Shown here in pieces: positions 25,545-39,177 of a stretch of DNA of 64,000 nucleotides. The number at the start of each line of letters is the position of its first letter. Position 1 is the stretch's first letter. The stretch is from assembly GCF_003073045.1 (NCBI RefSeq), contig NC_037597.1, positions 11,691,217 to 11,755,216 of the forward strand, written 5' to 3'. Under the pieces are notes generated by a model that was not told the DNA's origin, did not search any database, and saw only the letters and a list, made by a program, of their open reading frames with translations. The position numbers and the translations under genes were made by a program. This stretch comes from Pomacea canaliculata. Lineage: Eukaryota > Mollusca > Gastropoda > Architaenioglossa > Ampullariidae.

Positions 25545-26575
25545 CTAACATGGCCGAGCACTAGCTTCACATGTGTCCCTCTGGAATCCTGAGTCCCATG
25601 TGGAATCTGGCTCCAGCCTCAGAGTTTTCCACCGTGTGACGGGCGTGGTGACGAGCAGCTTGTAGGCGGTTCGGAACTGTTTGCGGACAACACCGCAGAC
25701 AATGGGGTTCACCATAGAATTCCCATAGCCGAAGATGAGCGTGAAGTTCTTGACGGTCTCGACGATGTGGGGCGCGAGGTCGCTGTACATGAGAGGTCCG
25801 ACACAGATGTACGGCGTCCAGCACAGAACGAACAGCATGAACACCAGCGCCGTCAGTCGCACCGACCGCATCTCTTCTGCCATGAGAGTTGCCTCCCTCG
25901 CCAGCGACTCGGACAGCGCGCGGATCCTCCTCCTCTGGCGGTGCACGGTGAGAAAGATCCTGACGTAGAGCAGGGCCGAAACCAGGGTACACATCCCGAT
26001 GGAGAAGTATCCTGCCCAGATGACATATCCTAGAGGCAAAGAAGCATAAAATGTGCATTTTTGCTGCGGATTCCATTGGTTCCAGCCCATCAAAGGGAGG
26101 AAACTTAATACGAAGATGTACACCCACAGGACAGCAAAGTGCGATGCCCACATTCCTGGGGTTTTGAACGAGCGTGGAAGAAAGGAAAGTGGATGGCGAT
26201 GAAGCGTTCTATGACGATGAAGAGCAGGTTGTATAGAGAGGATCCCACGCCCAGGATGGCGGATGTGAACCATGCCATGCAGGTGACTCGCTGGTGGTAA
26301 ACCGAAGCGTGTGCTATGTAGAAGATGGCGTTGACGGGGATGGTGAAGAGGCTGACGAGAACGTCTGACGCCGCCAGGCTCAGCAGAAGGCAGTTGGTCA
26401 GAGTCCGCAGTGGCTGAAACACCAGCACGGACGCCACGATCAGTCCGTTGCCGCCAATGATGATTGGGATGTACATTAGTTCGATGATGCAGTACACTTT
26501 ATTTACAACCTGTATGCGAGCAGGCGGAAGGTTGATGTCAGCAGACAGATCGTGAGTGCTGTTCATAGTGGTCAC
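25545..26575 (-). CDS. Intronless rhodopsin-family GPCR, adenosine-receptor-like, with one frame break
   Basis: Reading right to left, the gene starts with MTTMNSTHD and encodes seven membrane segments. TM1 has IIGGNGLIVASVLVF and TM2 has LSLAASDVL. A disulfide pair is formed by Cys in VTCMAW before TM3 and Cys in QQKCTFYA in loop 2. TM6 has the CWTPY motif. ERF replaces DRY after TM3, and TM7 ends NPIVC in place of NPxxY. The loop after TM4 (LPLMGWNQWN) resembles adenosine receptors, but the ligand is unknown. The frame shifts once by a single missing base within AAAACCCC near 26161-26170, just after TM3; with that base restored the length (343 residues) matches the intact paralogue at 40050-41084 (344). 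It is either a recent pseudogene or an assembly error. Confidence 0.75.
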
Positions 26576-26880
26576 CCAGTCTGCAAGACTGTGAGTTGGC
26601 CGCCATGTGCTAGGTTTCTGTTTCTGTAACTCGCGTTACCACTTGCAGTTTGTGCGCAGTGTGTCTGCTCCGTATTTTAACCTCGCATCCATCCGCCTCC
26701 CCCTCACCCGAGGGCCGTCCCGGCATGCTTTGCGTACAGGTGGTCAGTTGATATGTCTCTATCCGTTTGATTGCTGACGCGTTTTTTGTATCCGCGTGTT
26801 ATCTCAATTTTTCTGTATGTCCTTTTGTAGAATGCATTGAACCTTCTGTTCATAGGGCAAATGCTATAAATTCCCTTTAA

Positions 26881-26906
26881 CATCATCATCATCATCATCA
26901 TCATCA
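26881..26906. repeat. (CAT)n microsatellite
   Basis: About eight and a half perfect CAT units, then a slightly degenerate tail. Confidence 0.95.
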
Positions 26907-27974
26907 ATCATCATTATCACGCAGAGAGAAACAAGCAGTACTGACGTCAGAGTTAATAAAGCTCGTGGCCAGAGATAGTCCTGCCAAGTGCTAGCTGCAA
27001 AGTTAGCGGCTGTTGAAGCCCTCGTCAAACAAAGGCAGCTCGCACTTAGCAGCTGTTACGTGAATTTGTCTGACGTGCGTCGTCGTTATCGCCAGCGTTG
27101 TGGCAGCAGTGCTGCGTTGGCTGGCACCAGCATGTGGGAACTAAATGTTGAATTATCATGGAAAAAGCACAGCGATGGGTCTATTTAGAATGTACTCTCA
27201 AAACTACATTTCTGGTGGCGTTGTTTGGAAACAAGAACAGTTACTGCTGACGTCACATCAAGTGAAACAAGCCCATACACGTCCCTGCTTCAACTGTTAA
27301 AGCGAGGGTGCGTGGGCGTATGCATACTTGCTTCTATGAGATTTTTCGGAGACTAATTGTTATGACCTGAATTATCACAAAATACTCAAAGCGTTTTACA
27401 TACCAGGTTCCCAGGGATGTCACACTATGGCGGTTGTGGAGTAGAATAATAACCAAAAAGGTATAGTTTGACACTGTCACTCTGTGTGTCAACATCACAG
27501 TGGAAACTACTGTACACTACTGTCAAGTGAGGTAGGTCTGACTGTGCCCATGATGTCCAGGGACAGAAGACGGTAGGTTGTGCCGAATGCGATGTGAAAG
27601 TCTGGATCGGCAGTTTCACACTATGGGTGGCTTGCAACACATTCAAGTTGTATGGTGCAATTATACATATTCTTGTTAATGTAGAAGCTGAAAGCTGTAA
27701 CGTTATACATAATAGGTAGCACAGAAAACACTCGAGGGCGATGCATGTTTTTTTTTTTAAATCTTGCATGTCTTGAACGGTGTTTTCATTGACGTAAGGG
27801 AAGGGAGGAGGGAAAACGCACAAAAGTAAATAATAAAACTGTAAAAAAATCTAACAAAAGTAAATAATACAAATATTTATTTGTTGGTCCGTTAATGCCT
27901 AACAATTTGGAGAGAAATTGTTTGATTAAATAAAATACAATGATCTCTAGAGTTGGGACCGATTACTAGTCAGT
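26907..27974. other. Intergenic DNA, nothing recognised
   Basis: Only short, unrecognised open frames on both strands. Confidence 0.4.
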
Positions 27975-29010
27975 TTACATTCCACATCGAGACGACGAAG
28001 TGGAAGAGTTCTACAATGGAACAGGTCACAAAGATCGAGGAGGAGCATTTTAGTGATATTTGCTAAGATCAGCACTAATCCCTGAAATTTGAAGAGCCAA
28101 AGCCAACATACTCCACCCAGCACAGAATTCAAGGATGGCATCTTGACACTCCAAATTGTTTGCTCCACAGCCACATCAACAAGGACAGAATAGGGTCACA
28201 GGCGGCGACCATGACCTTGTCTTGATGAACCTCAGGAGCCCAGGATGTCATGAAAGGCTCAGAGCCACTCAGCCGACCCCTGCAATACCCAGACACTGCG
28301 AAGATCTTTAAGGCCCAAACTGGAGGCATATTCACCACCATATGGTAAACTGCGATGCAGACACATTGACTCTCGCTGGAAACATCAAAGAGGTACTACT
28401 TACAACATCCGAATGGTTCTCTGAAGGCAGACGACGAAAAAATAACCATAGTTCACGAATATCCTAGATCTCTCCGACTAAAGGTGGATCTTGAAGAAAT
28501 AAAGGAAAAGCAACCAGAAGCAGCTTTCAAGTGCAGTGAACTGTAACCTACAGACAGTACCAACGAATATGGAATGGAGACCAGCACTGACAAGAGCAAA
28601 GTCATAGTTAACATGTATGGCAGACATCTACATGAACAGAGTACAGCTCGAGGAGACGAACAGCTTTCAGTATTCCTCATCAGGATCGCAACAGTGACCA
28701 TGGCAAATGGCAATGTCCAGGCTAGACAGAATCTAGCGAAGAAATGCCATCAAGTTTGCTATTAAGTACAAACTGTACAAGTTCCTGGTAGTTTACAAAC
28801 TACTGCTTGAATGTGAAATATGAATCCTTGCTCAGACAAAAGATGATGGTCATTCGAGACCAAGTGCCTGAAGAGGCTGCTCTGACTCTTGCACAGTGAG
28901 TTCAAGACTAATGTCTTTGTACAAAGCATGGTCCCCACCCTAGTGAGATACCTTCCCGCAAACGTGAAGCAGTTTAAGCTGGCGCAAGCGACCGGAATTG
29001 TCTGCCTCTG
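27975..29010 (+). mobile_element. Degenerate RTE-like LINE fragment
   Basis: Scattered frames on the + strand match the order of a LINE polyprotein of the kind common in molluscs. DDEVEEFYN near 27987 and DHDLVLMNL near 28209 belong to the late endonuclease domain. DADTLT near 28352 belongs to the linker before reverse transcriptase. YGMETSTDKSKVIVN near 28568, then SFETKCLKRLL and SEFKTNVFVQSMV near 28853-28930, belong to the late reverse transcriptase and C-terminal region. Most of the reverse transcriptase between about 28440 and 28530 is deleted, and stops and frame shifts are frequent. It is an old, dead, internally deleted copy. The RTE assignment is from memory of the motif style and is tentative. 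Confidence 0.7.
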
Positions 29011-30096
29011 TCTACTCATGAGCATTGGCTCTCCATAGGCGATATTATTTATTTATGGACTGAGTTTTTTTTAAATGGAGTGACCTAATTTCAATGTTCA
29101 CAAGCATCATGCTCATCCATCGTATGACATGCCTCTAGGCATCAGTTGTCTTGCAAAAATGTGGCTGAGATGATTTTTCCTAATATTTTCTTGATGATGA
29201 CAATCGATGATCACAACAATGAGAGCGATGACTGTTCTAACCAAACATTGATCAAGACTATTATTTACTTGAGTAAAAACAAGATTATTATATTTACTGA
29301 GTAAAAAGCCACAACTAACAATAATTATGGGCAAGGACACTGTATCCAGCACAGCAATGACTACCCGTATGACAAGCTGTACCTCAAAGGTGGCAACTGC
29401 CATTACAACAGAGATTATAATGGCGTTGAAAGGCTAGCATTGACAGTAACACTGGTAACAGTGTAAAAGTAGAGAAAAGTGAGATTTAAGTCAATTTGCA
29501 GTGTTCCAATCCCGCCAATGTGTGCACAGCTGGCAGAAGGGAGGTACTTTTAAGATAGCTGCTGTGTCTGAAAGAAGTTTAAAATCAGAGTCTATTAGGA
29601 TCCAACTATGCTCTGTGAAAATAAAAGAGAGAAAACAAATCCAGAGAATATTGGTTAGAAAGTACTTAATACTTAGAAACTCCTTTCCTTAGTTAATATT
29701 AGTTAAAAAATACATCAGGGAAGCCAAAAAAACTGTTAGAAATTAGTAGAGGTAGTAAGAAACATTCCTCTAGAAGTGGTAATTATGAAGTGAGGATAAG
29801 TTGTTGCAACATGGAGAATAAAAGGACAAGCTTCAATTACAAAGCAGCGTCCAGACCCTCCTATTGTTTTACTCCTGAAGCATCAATTATAAAGCAGTGG
29901 CAAAGGTGCCCTGTCATAAAGAAACATGTAGTAGTGTCTATAGGGTCTTTAGACCATTTCATAGCTTTAGAAACAAGGCCCTTTTCTTTGAGTTTCCATT
30001 TTGCCCAAGGAAACGACTTGCTCTTGCTTTATAACTACAACCCCAGAAGGGATTAGAAATACTATTAGCTTCCAAAACAAAAGTTTTTCCCTGTAC
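29011..30096. other. Intergenic DNA left of COQ8A
   Basis: No recognisable coding, RNA or repeat feature apart from scattered AT-rich tracts. It may include the 3' UTR of COQ8A if the signal at 30097-30102 is not used. Confidence 0.4.
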
Positions 30097-30102
30097 TTTA
30101 TT
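30097..30102 (-). terminator. AATAAA overlapping the COQ8A stop codon
   Basis: On the minus strand the last codons read CAA TAA A, so the stop codon lies inside a canonical poly(A) signal. If used, the 3' UTR would be only about 10-30 nt. No other clear AATAAA on this strand is seen within the next several hundred bases. Confidence 0.4.
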
Positions 30103-33100
30103 GTCCAAAATCATAATTATTCCATATTTCCTCAAACATGGTGTGGCATTGAACTTTGCTGCCCAGCTTGGCACACAACAAGAAGGCTCCTGACATCTTA
30201 CGGTGAAGGGAATAGGTTTCTTCTGGTGGTGGTGCAAGTCTGTGTCGTAACATGATAGGAATGAGAGTTTGAATGCGGTGGGTCGTGCTTTGCAGCCCAA
30301 AGTCAAACTCTTGGTGTTTAGCAAACGCTTCTCCTAGAATGAGCACGGCTTCACAGTGGGCATCTTCCATCACCTGCCACAGACGAATGCCAGGGGTCAA
30401 TGCTGTACACTGTACAAACATCTTTGACAAACAACCAACGACAACACTATGTTCTGAAAAAACACACAGATATGGACACCACCTCACCTTTGACTCATAG
30501 CCTGTGAGAAAGCCTAATTTCCTGGAACCTTCTAAGATCCCTTGCTTGTCACCCACAGAAGCGCTGTGAATCACCTTTATGTATGTGTCAACAAACGTTT
30601 TGTTGTACTCCCGACTGGCACCAAAATCAAGAAGAATAAGCTGAAAAATACAGAGTAATTATGAGTGATTTTCTGCTGCTTCTTGCAGTACTGCTCCATG
30701 CATTATGCATCAGCTGGCAGTCTTAGATTCAATTATGACCAACTACAGGATGCCACTTGTCAATCTTTATTACACCTTCCTTCTCTCTGCCCAATCCGCA
30801 ACCCAGGCAACATAAAAAATGCAAATTTTTACTGGCAGCTGAATAACACTACAAACTAACATTTTGAAGTCTCACCTTTTCAGTGACTGGATTGTAGAGG
30901 AAATTGGACCAGTTTGGGTCTGTCTGCATAAAGCGCCACTGAAACAGCTCCATCAAGCATAATCGGAGAATACCTGACCCAATCTGAAAAATGCCGCATA
31001 AATGTCACTGCTACACCTGGGTACCAAATACAGTTTTACTGGGAGCCTGCACCAAATTTTATACTGATTTTTTAATATAGCATTGCAGCCATCTCATTTT
31101 ATCTCCAAAAGAAAAATGACAGAACATTTGTAACTTTACCTAGTAGCATATAAGAGCATAGTGTCTTTTAATAATCATCTCTTTTTATCTCTCATTCCAC
31201 TTACAACCAGTGGCCTCTGATCCACTACACACAGCTGACAAATACACACCCCACAAGAAATTATCACTGCCAGTCATCTCCCCTATAACATTCCCATGGA
31301 TGATAAACCTTGTGCAGCTGAGCTATATTCTCAAAAATGTCTATATTTAATGTTGTTGTTTACTTTCAAACCCCCATCAACTTCACGTAAAAATCAAAAA
31401 CCTGCTTATCAACATTAACAGTACAAGTGGTTTGGGCTTAATACCTTATTGCGTGTCTCTTGATCAAAGTCAACACACTTGTCCAGTGGCACTCCTTCCA
31501 CAAATTCTGTTGTCAGCACATGCCTTCTGCTGAGCTCAGGAATCACTTCTGGCACATAAAGCATCTCATCTCCCTTGAGCAGCTCCCTGATGTTTGGTAA
31601 CACACACATCTGACACTATTATCTGACCCAAACGTTTGGTAACACACACATCTCGACACTAATCTGACCTGGTCTTAGTCATCTGCTACAGGTATGCACA
31701 GACTTCTTTTTGCACTTCCCACACAAAACACCATCAAATATAAGACCTTCAATAAGACCAACTCGTTTAGCAAACAACAATTCTTATTACTGCTACTGTC
31801 TTTGCTGAAAACTGTTTTCATACAAGGTTAACATTAAGACCATTTTAAGAGGATAATACACATATAAACAAGCATATGGTTTTGAGTTTAGCAATGATTC
31901 TACAAAAAAATAATATTACAATCATTAAAACTTTTTAAAAAAATGGAAAGTTTTAAACTGTAATGAAAACATAGAAGAGAAGGTACAGTGAGGTACATAA
32001 TTGTTTATGTCACTAAATCTTGATGAAATAGATAGACAGACAGCATAGGATCCTGCATGACAGATAATTTTACTTGTGAATCTACCTGAAGCGGATGCCA
32101 CACTCTGCCTCACGAACATAGTCCACCTCCCAGGCTAACTCTCGCTTGGCAACTTTTATCACGCTGTCCACATACAAGCCTACATGTGCCAAAAGTAATA
32201 ATTTATGTTTGCAGTTAGAGTTAAATACTATTTAGGCACAGGCATCATGTTGCAAAATGGCATGCTTGACAGACTACTACAGTTACAAGAATCATGACTG
32301 GGAACTCATTAACACTGCATAGCTTCCTCCTTGTGTTTTACTTTAGTCAATCAAATAATACTATAATATAAATAATCTGTCTGGTAATTTACTAACACAC
32401 TGATGTAGGTAATTATACATCAGATAGTTCATCTAAAATTAAAAATTAAAACCTATCAATGGGGGAAAAAAAAGCATAAAATCCTGTAAACACTACATAA
32501 CAGAAATATGTGCTCTACAAACACTCAGTGGTAATTAAATACTGCAATCCTTATTAGATTATTGAAAAACCATATTGAACACAAACACGGCGCCATATAC
32601 ATATGTACACTTTCCCAGGAAAACTTTTGGGACTGTCAAATTTTTAAAATATGCTAACAGTTTGTCAGACTGCACTGTAAAAGCAACAGCTACCTTCAGG
32701 AAGGATGTTCCAGACACTCAACACAGCCATGAGATTGTTGATATCACTTTCAATGCTTTTTCCCACACCAGGGTACTGCACAAAACAGCAATGATGTCAG
32801 TCAGTATGAATCCCACTCTTTCGCTGTGTATATTTATAAATGCATTACAGTACACTGTTATCAGTATGTTTGTCTCGATCCATATTGTTCAAGGTAAGTG
32901 AACATTTCAAATGTGTCAAGCTCCCATCAGTATGCTGTGTAGACATGTAGTTACAATATATAAGGTGGACAGCAGAAGCAGAAGCAGGAATATTGTTAAT
33001 ATTATCTATAATTCTACCAGCAATATTTTTTTTCCACCAGCATAAGTTAAAAACAGTTTCACTACTTGAATTTTCATAAATTTTAGATGTGAATTTTTCT

Positions 33101-36100
33101 AAGAGTTTCAAGCAAAGAAAGTTTACTGTTATTAAAACCAAACCTATATCATAAATGATTCTTTTTATGCATAATGGGGCAGTTTCCAAAATCCTTAAAC
33201 CACTATGTGTGGTTTCCTGAAATGACACAAACCTGAATCTTGATAGCAACATCTCTGCCATCAAGGAGGACACCTCGATGTACCTGCCCAATAGAGGCTG
33301 CTGCGAAAGGCTTCTCTTCAAAGGATTGAAATTTGTCCTCCCAGCTGGGACCCAGTTCTTTGTTCATCACTTTCTGCTCACATATCAAGCACAACCATTT
33401 TGAGACTGGGTAAACTTAAACACATTAAGGTTACAATTACTGATGTAAAGTAGCATTATTACCCAGACATCAATGCTCAATTTTTGCCTGACTGCACAAT
33501 GTCTGTAGAACTCCCACCTACACTTACTGCCTAGCATTTTATACATTTCATACTATCCATTGCATTATACCACATGCGAACAGGACTTTAAGAAGATTAG
33601 TTGCCATGAACTTTTATTCTGTTAATAGCTGTCAATAAAAGACGCAACAGCTAGTAAATATGTTAACAAAATTAAAGCTCCCTGCCAACTTCAACAATGT
33701 TGGTTAGCACAGTCAACGAGCATGGACATACTAATATAGCAGTGTTGCCAATTGACAAAGATAACAACTGGCTAGTAAGCATTCTGATTCGTTGGTACTT
33801 GGGAACAGGTAGCCCAGGTTAGGCAAGTAAATTTCCATGGAAACACCAGCATTCAGAGAAAAGACATAAACAATTGGAAAGCAGTAAGAAATGGGCTCTA
33901 TACCCATGTGATGCTAGAGTATTAGCTACTGGAAGGTAGGAGAGAGTCAAGGCATCGACTGACCCAGATAAGCCTACCTGGTAAGTCTATTGCCTGTAAA
34001 AGATTGTAGCTGGGGTTAGTGAGGAGAAGAAACATCATCCACCGTTTCCCATTTTCACTTAGCAACATGATTTGATGCAGTGACAGTATGTCGTTGGGTC
34101 ATCATAAGACAGTGTGTTGTAGGAGAATGTGGCTTAGCATGTAAAAATGCAATGGCTCTAATGTTAACAAGTTACATAAAACTGCTAGGAAATAATTGTT
34201 GAAGAACAAATGATTTTCAATAGAATTCTTAAGTTGCATGCAGTGTATATTTAATGTGACAAGAGTCACTGTTTAAGTTACTATCCTGTTGTTGCCATGT
34301 AACCGACGGCAGGTGAGGCCTGATCTACATTTCATAATTCCTGTATTTTTATTCCTGTCACTGATCTACATTTCATAATTCCTGTATTTTTATTCCTGTC
34401 ACTGCTTTCCTGCTCCCATTCTGCATTCTTGTTCATGTCCACTGTTCAACTTTTATTCTTCTATCATCTTTAATTCATCTTACATAGAAGATTATCCAAG
34501 ACTGTCATCAGATGATGACCAAAATGCAAGCACTCAACAACAACCTCCATTGCTGGGCTGCCATGAAGCAAACATTGTTGGTCCCTTATCAGCTCAAGTT
34601 GCATCACCACCCTATGCCAAAAGATCCATAATTAAGCCACAGGTGAGTGACTGCAAACATGAGAAAGTTCTTTGGTTCAGATCTGTTGCTGCAAGACACT
34701 GCTGTAGATCTATCAAATCATCCTCATCCACTATTTAATTAATTAGTGATACATTAAATATGTTCAATTGTTGGTCAGACCTTTCTGTGGAAAAAGGTCT
34801 GAGTGTCCAGCATGAATGTGGTCACACATTCATGTCCACGTACCTTCTACAATCACTCCCTTCTCGAAAACACCACACTTACCGTCATCTGTCGTGCTGG
34901 CATAAAGTCAGCACTCTGTCGAACCCTTTCAAAAATTGCTTGCAACTGGGGATTGATCATGGAGCTGTCTGCAACAATTATAGGAGAACTGATCAATTAT
35001 TAATACAGTCATTGCAATTACCTGCTTTGAAAAACATGAGTTCTTTTACAAACAAATAGATAATATATATAACACCATCTGCCACAACCCATACAGGGAG
35101 GCTATCACTTAAAGGTTGGGGAACTTTTTAATCACCATTAAGCAAATGCCATGCTGAAAATTTAATCTTGTTGCCCCTTAGAATGTGATTGAAATACAAA
35201 GTCTGACACACCACAGATGTCAGCAGAACAACATGCCTTTGTTACACAATTTTCAAGCCCGACAGTTCATATGACTCTTCAAAATTAAGAGTATCCCATC
35301 AAATAGTCTATGCTCACTTCCATTAGTTAAATTAATCCATTGAATTCATTATTTAAAAAGTCCTGAAAATGACTTTAGAAATCTTGAAGATAAATAAGTT
35401 TTGGCACACAGTTCCTGATTGGGCAAGGAAGAGCCAAAGAAAAAAGCTGTTTGAGTTTTACACCATGCCAGCAATTAAGGCTATATTACAGCAATCAGAT
35501 TTTCACACACCTTGAATGCTAAGCATCTGGCCCAGCTTGAGAGCTGCTCCTCGCACTCGACACAGGGTGTTAACAATTCTCTCTGCATTTGCTTCAGTAA
35601 GAAATGGGTTCGAGTCCAACACTCCTTTGTCACTACCTGTCACATTTAGCACCTTTACTGACAACGACATTTGTACTTTTATCAACAACGATAAAATGTA
35701 AAAAAATTGAAAATAAACATCTATATTTTGTAATGGAGTTGATTTTTTGTTTTGTTTTTCTTTGGTCTTTTATGATGGTAATTTGAATAAAACTTATAAA
35801 ACTTATATGGTGCAAGACTGATAATGGCTGCAATGGCTATCTATGGTACTTTAAGGCAATATTAAATATTCTTTGTGGAATGAAAGAATAAGGTAGAAAA
35901 AAATTTGCCAGATTGGTTACTTAAAAGGAAATACATGCTTCGTTAGCAGGGTTAGAGTCAAATTCCTACCACTGTACTGTGAATTCTGCTCTGTATAACA
36001 CAATACTCCATTATTCACAAGGATGACATGAGTAGTGAAAATGTATGATGCTCAAAGAAAATCAAAATATTTAAATATATTAGTATCAAATAGCCTACAA

Positions 36101-38583
36101 GATCCCTTCTAGGTGCTAATGACTAATGTGTAATACAGCTACATGTTTCTGCACTAGAACTAACAGGAACGATATATTAAAATTAATGGAAGTCATCACC
36201 AAACAGGGACAGAAAACTGGACAGAGTTTTGATTTTTTTTTAAATCTCCATGGAGGATGGTGGATGAACGGAGGGATAGAAGAATGCAGGACAATGATGC
36301 AGGACCCTAAGGCCTCATGAAAACAGTAGACTGTCTAGCACACAGGCAACATCTTTCCCTGCTCCTCTGGAACTGGACCTTTTAGTCCCACTGAAAGCAT
36401 AAAGTATATATGCAGCATTAGTTTACTCAAAAAGAACTTACTTCTGCTACCTTGCTGCAAGCCAAGTGTTCTCCGTGTGACCTCTGCCAGTGCCCCAGCT
36501 CCAAGACCTGCTGCCAATCCTGTGACATAAGAAATTAGTAATCTTCCTCAGTGCTGAACATCTATTCATGTCACTTGAAATTTATGTCAGCAACTTTAAA
36601 GATACCAAAAACTTTTTAACCTAGGCATAGATAATAAAATATAATATTAGCAAGTGTCTCTTCAAACCAGAATGCTGGATCTCTGACATACTCCTAATAA
36701 CTAAAATGTGACAGATATTTTACTCCGCAATAAAAATATATTAAACCACCCGAAATCTCAATTTCATTTTAATCTGTCACCAGGCTCAAAAGATGCTTAT
36801 TTGACAGTCTTTCAATTTTCATTGTGTTACTAGCATTATTTTAAGCTACATAGTGGAGTTTCCTGGTCATTTACTGCTAATGTAAGCATCTGAACTCACC
36901 ACCATAGCTCATCAGGCGACTAATTCTATTAGCTGGAACATGACGTTCTCTTGCTCTGTCACTCAACTAGAGAGATCCACACATAAAATGAAAAGCAGCA
37001 TTATTCTTCATTGTAATGAAAGTGTAATACTTGAACTAAAAAAAGTACATAAATTTACTACTTCAAAAATGTCTTTCGAAGGTTCTGAATCTAATTTATG
37101 TCTATATGAAATCACCCCATTTATCATGCATTATGTAAAGTAAAAATTAAGTATGAATTTCCATACACACACAAAGTACATATCTAGACAACCTTCTGAC
37201 CTTCTGTGGTGGAGGTTTCTGGACAATTCTAGGAGGTGAAGAAGAGCTAGCACCCTTTTCGTTCTGAGCATGCATATCCACAGTGAGACCTCCTGCTGAG
37301 GCCTGAGTCCTGGCAGTAGCCTGAATGCCACCTGTGCTTTCTCCTACATTTCTATTCTGCAGAGTCAGAGTACTCATTGTCCGTGCCTGAACAGATTCAG
37401 CCAGTGTACTGGACTCTCCTACTGTGACATTTGACCTAGGAACACCACTCAAAACTGTGCTGCTTTTCTCATCAGATTCAAAGGGTGCTGATGAGGAACT
37501 GTGGCCTTTATTATTTTTACTTTCTGTTTTCACCAACGTGGCATCATCAGAGGAATGCACTGCATTCTCCTTGACAACACCATATTCAAGCTGTCCTCCT
37601 GACTGAAATGTCTCAAGCACACCAGAAGCTTGACCTTTGATCAGATTGGCTAAACTTGCTGCTTGGCTTGTGACTTGACTGACCCTTTCCTTCATTACAG
37701 CCTGAAACACACAGAGCTGTGTATATAGATATATGGAATATTCAAATTATATGACAAAATAATCCCAGAAAGTAAATGCTGAATGTTGATTGAATGTTCA
37801 TGTCATATTTTAAAATCACAAATGAACAATTTATAGGAAGTAAAATTTTTATGTCATAAATTTGGAGAAAACTTTAAAAGCACAAGACACCTAAGGCAAG
37901 ATATCAAATATTTGAAGAAACTTTGAAAATTCCACAAAATAATACTTAAAAACATTTTTCACAACACATTAATAGTGATGAAAACATTGGCAGGATCATA
38001 GCTTCTGCCAATGAAATGCATTTGCCAATAAAGCCTAAAATATTATAAATATGCATAATGCTATTTAATATTGTGAGGGTTACACATATCTTTGCAGGGT
38101 ATCAAGTTTTAAAAAACTTCACTTTTAGAATCTGTTGACATAGTTGATGAAAGAATTTAATGCACTTCAACATTACTTGAGAAAGCTTCATAAATAGTGA
38201 AGGTTTTACTGCAGTTTTACAAAAACCAGTCAGTACATCAGGAAGAACCCAGGCTTGTAAAACAATAAAGAAGACAAGGAAGAAAACCTGTCTTGTGGGA
38301 TTTGCATTTAGCCTTTATATGACAAGCATGAATGTGCAAAGATTTGCATAAAGAACAAACATATTAGAAATAATCTGCAATACACTCGATCAATGTTAGG
38401 TTGACGTACCTGGAACTGCTCTGGATTGATGTCAGGTGCTGAGCTGCGTGCCTGCTGCACAGCAGAACGCAAGCTGGAATTGACCCACATGCGTTGCCAT
38501 TCCCTTCCCTGATACTCTCCCAGTGCCCTCCTAATGCTTTCAAGACCTCGAATAAACCCAGCAACATCTCCGCGCCACGCCAT
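30098..38583 (-). CDS. COQ8A: Atypical kinase COQ8A (ADCK3), mitochondrial coenzyme Q biosynthesis
   Basis: Thirteen coding exons, right to left: 38583-38410, 37701-37201, 36966-36900, 36519-36442, 35636-35511, 34968-34883, 33373-33233, 32775-32694, 32179-32086, 31586-31445, 30983-30876, 30640-30488 and 30373-30098. All phases fit, giving 675 residues (human COQ8A has 647). Hallmarks of the ABC1/UbiB kinase family are present: KxGQ as [11 protein letters not shown] (Lys307), the Ala-rich loop [10 protein letters not shown] (368-371), the ATP lysine in VAIK (389), ExD at 436-438, the catalytic loop TDPNWSN (Asp519, Asn524) and DFG at 538-540. The protein supports the CoQ-synthesis complex on the mitochondrial inner membrane. 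Exon 2 (residues 59-225) is a low-complexity Ser/Thr-rich region that is poorly conserved in the family. A 5' untranslated exon ends at 38980 with a GGTGAG donor. No defect is seen; it looks functional. Confidence 0.95.
31590..31672. repeat. 42-bp imperfect tandem duplication in COQ8A intron
   Basis: A unit starting GTTTGGTAACACACACATCT occurs at 31592 and again at 31634. The first copy overlaps the splice acceptor of the exon at 31586-31445; the second copy has lost the AG that marks the acceptor. Confidence 0.65.
34320..34402. repeat. 41-bp perfect tandem duplication in COQ8A intron
   Basis: The unit beginning CTGATCTACATTTCATAATT is repeated without a single mismatch at 34320 and 34361, so it is recent or an assembly artefact. 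Confidence 0.85.
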
Positions 38584-39177
38584 TATAAACCTCTGTAATA
38601 ATAATAAAAATTTATTGAAAAGAAGTAGAATTTGTTTATTTGCCAAGTGAATTTGCACTATAAATTAAGCTAGATGATGGCTGCCACTAACTCGATAAAC
38701 ATTTGTAAGACTCACACTCACAGATGCCACTTTGTACACCCTCCCTACAAAAAAAGACTGTCCACATGCAAATAGATGCAACCTTACATGTCCAGGAAAG
38801 CTTCAAGGTGACAATCGACACAATCGATTTCTAAATGAACACAGAAATTTACAATGTGATCAGTACAAACTGCCTTTCAGGCAGCTATGTGTTTAAATAA
38901 ACAAGTTAAATGTTTATATAACTGATTACAAAACAGCAGACGACGTTCGATCTGCGAAAATGTTCATTACGTCACTCACCTTCAGGGTTTTCAAAGACAG
39001 TCCATCGAAGTTATGTGAACTTTCTCAAACAAAAAGTTACTAGAAATTGGTCTAAAACAAGTGTTAACTAACATGTTTTCCGCGAAACATTTTGTTTGTT
39101 TGTTAACACAGTTTTGACAGTGGACAGTGGTTCTGCTAGCACGAAAAGCACATGTCGTCCTTGACACTTATTCCTTG

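Noticed and set aside
35607-35617. GGTTCGAGTCC, which looks like a tRNA B box
   Set aside because: It lies inside a conserved COQ8A exon (residues around DSNPF) and no A box or cloverleaf surrounds it.
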